Shown here: in pieces, positions 56,597 through 63,970 of the stretch
How the letters are laid out: the number at the start of each line of letters is the position of its first letter
Numbering within the stretch: position 1 is the first letter of the stretch
Origin: Lutraria lutraria
Lineage: Eukaryota; Mollusca; Bivalvia; Venerida; Mactridae
Direction: 5' to 3'
Assembly (NCBI GenBank): GCA_964023205.1
Contig: OZ026833.1
Location: forward strand, 39,463,137 to 39,527,136
DNA: 64,000 nucleotides
The notes under the pieces: model-generated
Databases searched by the model: none
Told to the model about the DNA's origin: nothing
What the model saw: the letters and a program-made list of their open reading frames with translations, nothing else
Program-made: the position numbers and the translations under genes

Positions 56597-59500
56597 ATGT
56601 CAGATACCGACAGTACTAGTGGTGAGGATGAACCTCCAACTAAACGAAGTAAGTTTGAGCCTGTGCGCGACTATTATAACATACAGTCACGCATGGAAAG
56701 AAAGTCAAGAAAATTCAAGACTCAATCTAGAGTATATGATGTGACATTTCAGCCGTATAATCAATCGTTTGAATTTACAAACAGGTTGTTTAATGATATG
56801 ATGGATCAGCTCTACAAGAGATGTGAAGTGAAGTCGAATGATCGAGTTCGAGTATCTATTCTACATCCTGATTTGGACTTTGGAATACATGTTCCGTTTA
56901 ATAAGGCATCTCGTATTAGTGGAGATACATTATTGGATGAAATTGAACGTGTGGCACAGAGTAACCGTCAATTTAAAATTCATGATGGGGCGGCACAGAT
57001 GGAAATTACGCATATTGCTATGCCACAGGGAACCGGAAAGAAAACGTTTAAAGCACCAAACTTATTCAGTATGCGGAAGTCAAAGACAAGTGTTGTGTGT
57101 ATTGACAATAGTAAAGACTCTATGTGTTTAGCTAGATCGATTGTGGTAGGACGGTGTAAAGTACATGAAAATCAAACCCCAGAATGGAAAAAACGATGGG
57201 GTCTTATACGTCACTCTAAGAAAAATCTTCAAAAATACGAAGCTGAAGCATTGTTGAAGCAAGTGGGTATTTCATCGGATCAGTCGTGTGGTATAGAAGA
57301 ATACCAAAAACTACAGGACTATCTCTATCCCAGCTACGTGATTAAAATCCATCCACAACATTATGGAAGTGAATTGTTATTCAAACCACCTGCTATGACT
57401 GAAAAAAGTCGTGTGATTCATATCTTTCACCATGATAATCATTATGACTGTATCGTATCCATCACCGGATTTCTCGGACGGAGTTATTATTGTGAATGGT
57501 GTGATATCAGTTATGATCACCGTGAAGGACACCAGTGTAGCCATATTTGTCAGTGTTATGCTCACACCCTGTGCCCAGCAGGACAATCTATAAGATGTCC
57601 AGATTGTCGTCGCCTATTCCAGAGTCAGACATGTTTTGACAATCATAAAACAAAAACGGGAAAACGACGTAAAACCATTTGTGAATCCGTATGGAATTGT
57701 AAGAAATGTGGGCAAAAGGTGATTGAAACGAAACGGAGTCACGTTTGCCCAGGGACAAAGAAATGCAGGTGTTGTAAAGCCATAGTAGGACCAGATCATG
57801 ACTGTTACATTCCAACGTATGAACCACCCGATAGAAAACAACCAGAAGTACCATTCATCTTTTTTGATTTTGAATGTCGTTTTGATTCTGGAGAACATAT
57901 CCCTAATTTTTGTGTGGCTCAACGTGCTTGTGGTGACTGTATGTGTAAGTCAGTGAAAACTCCATGTGAGTATTGTGAAAAGGTGAATGAAGCCAGACAA
58001 ATGACATTCCGTGGTGAAAATACGTTACAACAATTCTGTACTTGGCTATTCCTCCCTACCCATCGAGGATCGACAGTGATAGCCCACAATGCTCAAGGTT
58101 ATGACGCTCAGTTTATTCTTAGATATGTGGTCACTCAGGGGACGGCGAAACCCCAGTTGATTATGAATGGTAGTAAAATCATTCAATTGAGAGTGCATGG
58201 AATACGCATGATTGACTCCCTCAGTTTCCTGAGTATGCCTCTCTCCTATTTTCCCAATACATTTGGACTGACCGAGTTAGCCAAAGGATGGTTTCCATTC
58301 TATGCAAACACCTTGACGTATCAAGATTATGTGGGACCTTATTTACCGCTACACTTTTACAAACCGGATAGTATGAAACCAGAGCGACGTGAAGAGTTTT
58401 TAACCTGGTACAATGAAAGAAAAGGTGACGTATTTGATTTTCAAAAGGAAATGGAGAAATACTGTCAATCGGATGTAGACATTTTAAGGCGCGGGTGTGG
58501 AGAATTTCGTCAACAATTATTGGAAAGTGATCAAATAGATCCATTTACTGAAGCTACCACATTAGCTCAAGTGTGTAACAAAGCCTGGCGCAAAAATTCC
58601 ATGCCACCTCATAGTTTAGCCGTGATTTCGGATGCCGGGTATCCCAATAAAACCCGGTATTCCATGAAAGGCATACGTTGGCTACAAATGATGGCTGTCA
58701 CCGAAGAGATACATATTCGACATGCCTTGAATAACAAAGGCGAAGTCAAAATTGGACCTTATTACGTGGATGGCTATTGTCAAGAGACCAACACCGTGTA
58801 TGAATTCATGGGATGTTGGTACCATGGGTGCCCCACCTGTTTTCCTAACCGAAGTACCATCAATCCGTATACTTTGAGAAGCATGCAACAGGCCTATCAC
58901 GATACGTATAAACGACTGAAGACTTTGAAAGAACAGGGGTACCCTGTTGTGGTCATGTGGGAATGTGAATTTGATCAGCGTTGTCAAAAGGATCCTGCCT
59001 ATAAGACAAGAGTGGAACGATTCTATCATGGTCAAGAACCTATACAACCCAGGGAAGCTTTGTTCGGAGGTCGTACGAATGCCGTCCGACTGTATCATGA
59101 AGTAGACAACGACCAAGAAATCAAATATGTGGATATTTGTTCTCTCTATCCGTATGTGAACAAGTACAGGGCTTATCCGATAGGTCATCCAATGATCATG
59201 AGTCAAGAACAAATTGACCAACAGCATATTGAGAAATACAAAGGACTGATTAAATGCCGTGTTCTACCCCCGCAAGATTTATGGATGCCTGTCTTACCCA
59301 TACACTGTAATAGTAAAATGGTGTTTACGCTATGCCGTACCTGTGCTGAGAAGGAGATGGATTATTGTACACATTCCCCGTATGAACGGTTCTTGTATGG
59401 CACATGGACTCATGTTGAATTGGCTAAAGCTATTGCTTTAGGCTATCAAGTATCAAAAGTGTATCATGTATGGCACTGGGATGAATGGAGTACGGACGTC

Positions 59501-60388
59501 TATCGGCAATACATTGACAAATACTTGAAAATGAAACAAGAGGCTAGTGGATATCCTCCAGGGGTGGATACGGAAGAGGCTCAAGATAAATTTAAACAGG
59601 ATTATTTTGAAGCAGAAGGAATTCGTTTGCAACAGGTGGAGAAAAATCCAGGAAAACGAGCTTTTGCCAAAACCATGCTGAATTGTCTCTGGGGTAAAAA
59701 TGCTCAAACCAACCTCTTGCCTAAAACAGAGTATGTTCATCGATTGGACCAGTTCTACGGAATACTGAACGATCCTAAAAAGTCTGTGAAATATGTAGAG
59801 TGTTTTGATCATGATGAATTCATGTTAATGAATTATACTGATGAATCGGACAAAGCAGACCCTCATTCATCAGCCAATCCTGTGGTGGCTTCATTTGTGA
59901 CGGCTTATGCTCGATTAGAACTGTACAAAGTGCTTGAACCTCTAGGAAAGAGAGTATTGTATTTTGACACAGACAGTTGTATGTACATTCATGACCCTGA
60001 TGGCTATAATGTTCCTATTATCTCCAGTCGATTGGGAAAATGGACAGATGAGGTACCAAAGGGTCGTATTGTGAGATATGTCGCTTTAGGTCCAAAGAAC
60101 TATGGCTATGAATACATTGAAAACGATGAACTCCATCAAAAATGCAAAGTGAAAGGCATTACGTTAGACTACAATGCCACTCAACAAGTGAATTTCAATA
60201 CGATGGTGGATTGTGTGAAAGACAGACATCATTATTCGACCGTAGTTGAATATGCTTCTCGGATTAAACGTCATAAGGACAGAACCGTGACCAGTGAGAA
60301 ACAAGTCAAAACATTTCGTTCGGTATATACCAAACGTATTGTGGTCGAGAATCATATGACTGTGCCTTATGGTTATCTACATGACTGA
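56597..60388 (+). CDS. polB: Protein-primed family B DNA polymerase
   Basis: 1263 aa from ATG 56597; the open frame reaches 56531, but only through a GTG that precedes the TATA box. A Cys/His-rich region at about 299-402 forms several zinc-binding groups. Exonuclease motifs: Exo I D424-F-E426, Exo II H497-N-x3-Y-D503, Exo III Y622-x3-D626. A segment 'VDGY..YEFMGCWYHGCPTC' at 724-748 is a conserved insertion in Polinton-type polymerases between the exonuclease and palm. Polymerase motif A is D846-xx-SLYP, motif B is K1025-x3-N-x3-G, motif C is D1124-T-D-S1127, then 'PKNYGYEY'. All catalytic residues are present, so the enzyme looks active. It would replicate the linear genome by protein priming, as in Polintons, adintoviruses and adenoviruses. 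The largest gene of the element. Confidence 0.95.
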   Translation: MSDTDSTSGEDEPPTKRSKFEPVRDYYNIQSRMERKSRKFKTQSRVYDVTFQPYNQSFEFTNRLFNDMMDQLYKRCEVKSNDRVRVSILHPDLDFGIHVPFNKASRISGDTLLDEIERVAQSNRQFKIHDGAAQMEITHIAMPQGTGKKTFKAPNLFSMRKSKTSVVCIDNSKDSMCLARSIVVGRCKVHENQTPEWKKRWGLIRHSKKNLQKYEAEALLKQVGISSDQSCGIEEYQKLQDYLYPSYVIKIHPQHYGSELLFKPPAMTEKSRVIHIFHHDNHYDCIVSITGFLGRSYYCEWCDISYDHREGHQCSHICQCYAHTLCPAGQSIRCPDCRRLFQSQTCFDNHKTKTGKRRKTICESVWNCKKCGQKVIETKRSHVCPGTKKCRCCKAIVGPDHDCYIPTYEPPDRKQPEVPFIFFDFECRFDSGEHIPNFCVAQRACGDCMCKSVKTPCEYCEKVNEARQMTFRGENTLQQFCTWLFLPTHRGSTVIAHNAQGYDAQFILRYVVTQGTAKPQLIMNGSKIIQLRVHGIRMIDSLSFLSMPLSYFPNTFGLTELAKGWFPFYANTLTYQDYVGPYLPLHFYKPDSMKPERREEFLTWYNERKGDVFDFQKEMEKYCQSDVDILRRGCGEFRQQLLESDQIDPFTEATTLAQVCNKAWRKNSMPPHSLAVISDAGYPNKTRYSMKGIRWLQMMAVTEEIHIRHALNNKGEVKIGPYYVDGYCQETNTVYEFMGCWYHGCPTCFPNRSTINPYTLRSMQQAYHDTYKRLKTLKEQGYPVVVMWECEFDQRCQKDPAYKTRVERFYHGQEPIQPREALFGGRTNAVRLYHEVDNDQEIKYVDICSLYPYVNKYRAYPIGHPMIMSQEQIDQQHIEKYKGLIKCRVLPPQDLWMPVLPIHCNSKMVFTLCRTCAEKEMDYCTHSPYERFLYGTWTHVELAKAIALGYQVSKVYHVWHWDEWSTDVYRQYIDKYLKMKQEASGYPPGVDTEEAQDKFKQDYFEAEGIRLQQVEKNPGKRAFAKTMLNCLWGKNAQTNLLPKTEYVHRLDQFYGILNDPKKSVKYVECFDHDEFMLMNYTDESDKADPHSSANPVVASFVTAYARLELYKVLEPLGKRVLYFDTDSCMYIHDPDGYNVPIISSRLGKWTDEVPKGRIVRYVALGPKNYGYEYIENDELHQKCKVKGITLDYNATQQVNFNTMVDCVKDRHHYSTVVEYASRIKRHKDRTVTSEKQVKTFRSVYTKRIVVENHMTVPYGYLHD

Positions 60389-60448
60389 CCTTGACCTTTG
60401 AGCTAGAGGCCTAGAACAAGTCATCTAAAATTCATTATTCATAAAGAC

Positions 60449-61075
60449 ATGGATTGGATACCCTTACTACCGATAGAGCTGAGACTTAAAATTTATCGTT
60501 ATGTCATATGGGCTAACGCTAAAACATGGAAGATGGAGTTAGTGCACACATGGGCTACTCATAATGCTATACATAGCTTACAACATACAAATCATCGACG
60601 GATAGAGAGACTGTTGAAGGATGTAGGTGATCGCCAGGACTTGTCATTCAACCAAAAATTACCGATTCTACGAAAACTGAATGTGGTACAACAAAGCTTA
60701 GATCGTATGTTATCTACGACATGGGATTTTTTAATCCACGATGCTAATTTGAGCGACGTATCTGCCTTAGCTAACAATTTTCGTTCTACCCCCAATGTGA
60801 TATGGTTCAGTATGGCTGAAGAGGACAATGGGAGATCTCACCCCGGATGGCGTCCGTATTCACAGTTTAAAATACGTGGTATCATGGTATTTAAGAGACA
60901 GGTACCGTTCACTCATGTTATTCATATTCTACAGTATCGTGCCGTGTTCTATAAATTAAGGCACCGTTTAAGAGAAGTCAAAGACGAGATTGAAGCCGTT
61001 CATGCGAATCGACCTAGAATAGTGATTTGTTCAGGAAATATTCAATTATGGTTAAACCATCTAGACGATTTATAA
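60449..61075 (+). CDS. F-box-like viral protein
   Basis: 208 aa, 60 bases after the polymerase. The N terminus 'LLPIELRLKIYRYVIWANAK' has the LPxEL-x3-I-x2-Y pattern of an F-box, whose usual role is docking to SKP1 in SCF ubiquitin ligases. The remainder is helical and basic ('YRAVFYKLRHRLREVKDEI') without a known substrate-binding repeat. TGACCTTGA at 60386-60394, on the polymerase stop codon, may be a regulatory half-site. Its last 28 bases overlap the next ORF in the -1 frame with a GTTAAAC heptamer in the overlap. Capturing a host ubiquitin ligase is inferred from the short motif only. Confidence 0.6.
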   Translation: MDWIPLLPIELRLKIYRYVIWANAKTWKMELVHTWATHNAIHSLQHTNHRRIERLLKDVGDRQDLSFNQKLPILRKLNVVQQSLDRMLSTTWDFLIHDANLSDVSALANNFRSTPNVIWFSMAEEDNGRSHPGWRPYSQFKIRGIMVFKRQVPFTHVIHILQYRAVFYKLRHRLREVKDEIEAVHANRPRIVICSGNIQLWLNHLDDL

Positions 61076-61335
61076 GTTTATATTACATTTTGGACTTTGA
61101 GCTGTATACGGATACGTTATACAGTATTGTACAAGATGACCTTGTCAAGGTCAAGGACATTCGCGCGTGGATTCTGAATCCTCACACGTTTGAACTATTT
61201 AGACAGATGATTCGTGATGCTATGATCAGTGCACACTTAGACTTGAAAGCTATCCATCGAGACGATTGGAATACTTATGTATGTAACGATAGAGTGATTC
61301 ACACGATTCAAGAATGGAACAGTTTGATATTATGA
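61048..61335 (+). CDS. Overlapping viral ORF, unknown
   Basis: 95 aa from the first ATG of the frame at 61048, which lies inside the end of the F-box-like ORF. Translated either from that ATG or by -1 frameshifting at 61051-61057. Contents are mixed helical ('RAWILNPHTFELFRQMIRDAM') with no recognised domain. The stop TGA overlaps an ATG of the following ORF as ATGA (61332-61335). TCAAGGTCA at 61145-61153 lies within it. Confidence 0.5.
   Translation: MVKPSRRFISLYYILDFELYTDTLYSIVQDDLVKVKDIRAWILNPHTFELFRQMIRDAMISAHLDLKAIHRDDWNTYVCNDRVIHTIQEWNSLIL
61051..61057 (+). other. Candidate -1 ribosomal frameshift heptamer
   Basis: G TTA AAC, in the correct phase relative to the 60449 ORF (codons TTA 61052 and AAC 61055), is a functional slippery sequence type known from arteriviruses. 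The -1 frame is open at this point and continues to 61335. No strong stem-loop directly follows; a CTGTATA/TATACAG hairpin begins only about 45 bases downstream. Candidate only. Confidence 0.35.
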
Positions 61336-61676
61336 ACCATACCCTGTTGAGAAAAGCATTGGTATTTGCTTATCGTATGAAGATACCTGAAGGTCATCAT
61401 TCTCTGGAATGGATTCGACAACAGTTGAGTACACCAGACATGTTTGAAGAAATGAAACATGGACTTCATGTGATGAATTCATTTTATAAACAATCAGTAC
61501 CCATGGACTTGAGTGAAACGGATTGGTTCAAACAGGTGGTGAACAATGACTCTGTGTTAACATTTCTGAGTCAATCTGGACATTCAGAATGTGTGTTTGA
61601 ATTTTCTGACAAACTGTTGTTACCCTTACATGACATGTGTTGTTCTTGTTGTGATTATTCTTGTACTCATACATAA
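61314..61676 (+). CDS. Viral ORF with cysteine-rich tail, unknown
   Basis: 120 aa from ATG 61314, or 114 aa from ATG 61332, which overlaps the preceding stop as ATGA. Mostly helical ('LEWIRQQLSTPDMFEEMKHG'), ending 'MCCSCCDYSC', a cluster of five cysteines in ten residues. No family recognised. It forms a run of three tightly coupled ORFs with the two before it. Confidence 0.5.
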   Translation: MEQFDIMNHTLLRKALVFAYRMKIPEGHHSLEWIRQQLSTPDMFEEMKHGLHVMNSFYKQSVPMDLSETDWFKQVVNNDSVLTFLSQSGHSECVFEFSDKLLLPLHDMCCSCCDYSCTHT

Positions 61677-61688
61677 ACTTGTTACACA

Positions 61689-61698
61689 AATAAATAAA
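61689..61698 (+). terminator. Overlapping AATAAA signals
   Basis: AATAAATAAA 13 bases after the stop at 61676, giving two overlapping poly(A) signals for the transcript that carries the three coupled ORFs, possibly also the polymerase transcript. Confidence 0.5.
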
Positions 61699-61738
61699 AT
61701 GTTTTTCTTCCAATAGTGTTAGTTGTGATTTTCACGTC

Positions 61739-62386
61739 ATGGAGTCCAGTTTACTTTTTAAGCATCCTTGCAATATGTTTATCGCAGGCCCTAGTGGCTC
61801 TGGTAAAACACAATTCGTAAAAAAGGTGTTGGAATACAAATCAGATTTGTTTCAAGTAGTACCAGAGCGTATTGTATGGTGTTACAAAGAATGGCAAGTA
61901 GCCTATGCACAATTACAAGAACAAGAACCTAGTATTCGGTTCATACAGGGGATACCTGACGAGGATGAAGAGATAGTAGAGGATACATCCATTCCTCATT
62001 TAATTATATTTGATGACATGCTTGGTGATAAAGATGAAGAGAAAATCAAATTATGGTTTACACGAAAAGGTCACCATCGTAATGCTAGTGTGATCTACAT
62101 TACACAAAACATGTTTCAACAATCGAAAGCCAGTCGTACCCTGAGTTTAAATGCACATTACATGATCTTATTTCAAAACACAAGAGATAAAGGACAAATC
62201 AAAGTGTTGGCGAATCAAATTCAATTGCCACACTTGTTACCCGCTTATCAAGATGCTATCTCTACACCTCATGGGTATTTAGTGATTGACTTTCACCCTC
62301 AAACACCAGACAGTTATCGGTTAAGAACTGATATTTTTCATCACTGGATCACTGGAGAAAAACGTGGGCCAGTTGTGTATATATAA
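61739..62386 (+). CDS. DNA-packaging ATPase (FtsK/HerA-type, A32-like)
   Basis: 215 aa. Walker A GPSGSGKT at residues 17-24 and Walker B LIIFDD at 88-93, followed by 'WFTRKGHHRNASVIYITQN' with the sensor-like ITQN end. This matches the short packaging ATPases of Polintons, adintoviruses and larger nucleocytoplasmic DNA viruses. It would drive DNA into preformed capsids. The length is usual for the family and no key residue is missing. Its stop codon overlaps the TATA box of the next gene. Confidence 0.9.
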   Translation: MESSLLFKHPCNMFIAGPSGSGKTQFVKKVLEYKSDLFQVVPERIVWCYKEWQVAYAQLQEQEPSIRFIQGIPDEDEEIVEDTSIPHLIIFDDMLGDKDEEKIKLWFTRKGHHRNASVIYITQNMFQQSKASRTLSLNAHYMILFQNTRDKGQIKVLANQIQLPHLLPAYQDAISTPHGYLVIDFHPQTPDSYRLRTDIFHHWITGEKRGPVVYI

Positions 62387-62387
62387 A
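62378..62387 (+). promoter_or_regulatory. TATA box overlapping the ATPase stop
   Basis: TATATATAAA contains the last codons and TAA of the ATPase gene and ends 33 bases before the ATG at 62421. Confidence 0.65.
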
Positions 62388-62420
62388 CATCGTTTACTCA
62401 TATAAGATCATTCAGTCATC

Positions 62421-63560
62421 ATGTCAGCCACAGCCATAGCTCAATCGTTAGAACATTTGGGTCAGGAACGAGACCCTACTGTACGGGAGCAAATGCTACG
62501 GTCTGGATTAAAAGAAATGCTCAAGTGGTTCACCTTAGCAGCAAAGGTGATTTTAAAAAAGAAAATTGTGCTACCTAAACAAACACAAAACTTTATGCAA
62601 AAACATCAGCATGAATTAGAGCAGCTGGGAGATGATCAAGTGGACATGGATACTAAACGTCAACTCATATTGAAACCAGGAGGAGGTGGATTTCTTGGTG
62701 GAGTTATGATACGAAGTTTACTCCGATGGAATGGTCAAAAGACGATTCGTAAATTTGTAAAATCTCCAGCTAAAAGAAAAGCGCCTGCTAGAAAACCTAG
62801 AAAATCTCCAGCTAAAAGAGCAAGAAAAGCTCCAGCTAAAAAAGCTAGAAAATCGCCTGCCAAGATCAATGAACGTTTTATTACTCTCCGTCGTCGAAAG
62901 CAAACCACTTCAACACCCTCTATGGCTGTAACTCCAATCAGTAAGTTACAATGGTCTCCTATCAGTCCTGTGAGTAGTTTGAACTTTAGCTCATCTAGAA
63001 GCTTAAGAAATTCTTCTAGAAGTGGATCAAACAGTTTTAGTACACCTAAAAGTTCATCTAGAAGTTTATCAAGAAGTGGATCAAACAGTTTTAGTACACC
63101 TAAAAGTTCATCTAGAAGTTTATCAAGAAGTGGACCAATCAGTTCATCTAGAAGTTTATCAAGAAGTGGATCAAACAGTTTATCTAGAAGTGGACCAAGC
63201 AGTTATTCAAGCAGTGGGCCAAGCAGTTATTCAAGCAGTGGGCCAAGCAGTTATTCAAGCAGTGGGCCAAGCAGTTCATCTAGAAGTGGACCAAGCAGCT
63301 TCAGTTCGCCAAGTAGTTCTTCAACCAGTGGGTCAAGTAGTTTTAGCACACCTAGGAGTTCATCCGGCAGATCATCTAGTAGATCATCTCCCAGTTCAAG
63401 AAGTTCACCAGACACTCCATTGTGCCGTTTTTCACCCCTATCCTTGTCTACCTTATCAAGACAGGCCGTCTTGAAACCCCTTTTGAGACATCGTATTCAC
63501 CTGATGAGACAGGGCCCTATGAATCCAGCTTCAAGACAAGCCTTTGATGCTTTAGTATAA
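62421..63560 (+). CDS. pX-like core protein fused to H1-like and Ser-rich regions
   Basis: 379 aa. Residues 1-105 contain a domain shared with the 123-aa protein downstream (M-L/I-x5-KEM near 25-33, 'VILKKKIVLP', 'DTKRQLIL', then 'GGGGFLGGV'), the pX-like late protein of Polintons/adintoviruses. Residues 111-148 are basic repeats ('KSPAKRKAPARKPRKSPAKR'-type) like histone H1 tails, with SP sites that cyclin-dependent kinases could phosphorylate. Residues 187 to about 345 are serine-rich repeats ('SRSGSNSFSTPKSSSRSL', then 'SGPSSYSS' units) reminiscent of RS or protamine-like tails. DNA condensation in the virion core is the likely role, inferred. A 150-codon frame in another phase (63022-63474) is produced by the repeats and is not called. 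Confidence 0.8.
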   Translation: MSATAIAQSLEHLGQERDPTVREQMLRSGLKEMLKWFTLAAKVILKKKIVLPKQTQNFMQKHQHELEQLGDDQVDMDTKRQLILKPGGGGFLGGVMIRSLLRWNGQKTIRKFVKSPAKRKAPARKPRKSPAKRARKAPAKKARKSPAKINERFITLRRRKQTTSTPSMAVTPISKLQWSPISPVSSLNFSSSRSLRNSSRSGSNSFSTPKSSSRSLSRSGSNSFSTPKSSSRSLSRSGPISSSRSLSRSGSNSLSRSGPSSYSSSGPSSYSSSGPSSYSSSGPSSSSRSGPSSFSSPSSSSTSGSSSFSTPRSSSGRSSSRSSPSSRSSPDTPLCRFSPLSLSTLSRQAVLKPLLRHRIHLMRQGPMNPASRQAFDALV

Positions 63561-63563
63561 AAG
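63556..63563 (+). promoter_or_regulatory. TATA box overlapping the stop of the H1-like gene
   Basis: TATAAAAG shares its first bases with the TAA stop at 63558-63560 and ends 35 bases before the ATG at 63599. Same architecture as at 62378. Confidence 0.65.
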
Positions 63564-63598
63564 CTGTGAAGAAGTAAAAACAGGTATTATTTGACATA

Positions 63599-63970
63599 AT
63601 GGCACCAAAGAGACCACTCCTGCATAAATACGGACATCTGGTTTTGGGTTTAACTCAAGCCCCAGATGGGTTAAGAAGAAAGATGATACATGGAGCATCT
63701 AAAGAAATGATTCAATGTGTGTCAGAATGCTGTCAGAATGTTTTAAAAGGCAATGTTGCCTTATCCCCCTCTCAAAAGCAAAGGTTGAAGTCCAAGCGTC
63801 AACATCTCCGCACTTTAGCAGATAAAAGAGTATCCATTCAAAAAAAGAAACGTGTGTTGAATCAAAAAGGAGGATTATTTCCATTACTAGCTCTTGCTCC
63901 AATCATTGCTAAAGCTGTTGCTGCAGGAGCACTCAGTGGAGGTGTTGCCACACTGGTGAAAAAGCTATGA
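63599..63970 (+). CDS. Adenovirus pX-like late/core protein
   Basis: 123 aa. Basic N-terminal and middle parts ('QKQRLKSKRQHLRTLADKR', 'QKKKRVLNQK') are followed by GG at 91-92 and a glycine/alanine-rich hydrophobic C terminus ('LALAPIIAKAVAAGALSGG'). This is the typical pattern of the pX-like proteins next to capsid genes in Polintons and adintoviruses, thought to be minor capsid or core proteins that may touch membranes. It aligns with the first ~105 residues of the 379-aa protein upstream, so the two are duplicates. The stop codon overlaps a following ATG as ATGA. Confidence 0.8.
   Translation: MAPKRPLLHKYGHLVLGLTQAPDGLRRKMIHGASKEMIQCVSECCQNVLKGNVALSPSQKQRLKSKRQHLRTLADKRVSIQKKKRVLNQKGGLFPLLALAPIIAKAVAAGALSGGVATLVKKL

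Noticed and set aside
61293..61335. Second -1 frameshift between the 95-aa and 120-aa ORFs
   Set aside because: No slippery heptamer in phase; the ATGA stop-start overlap explains the arrangement better.
63022..63474. 150-codon frame rich in 'VHLEVYQEVDQ'
   Set aside because: Alternative reading of the serine-repeat DNA of the 379-aa gene; repeats keep several frames open.
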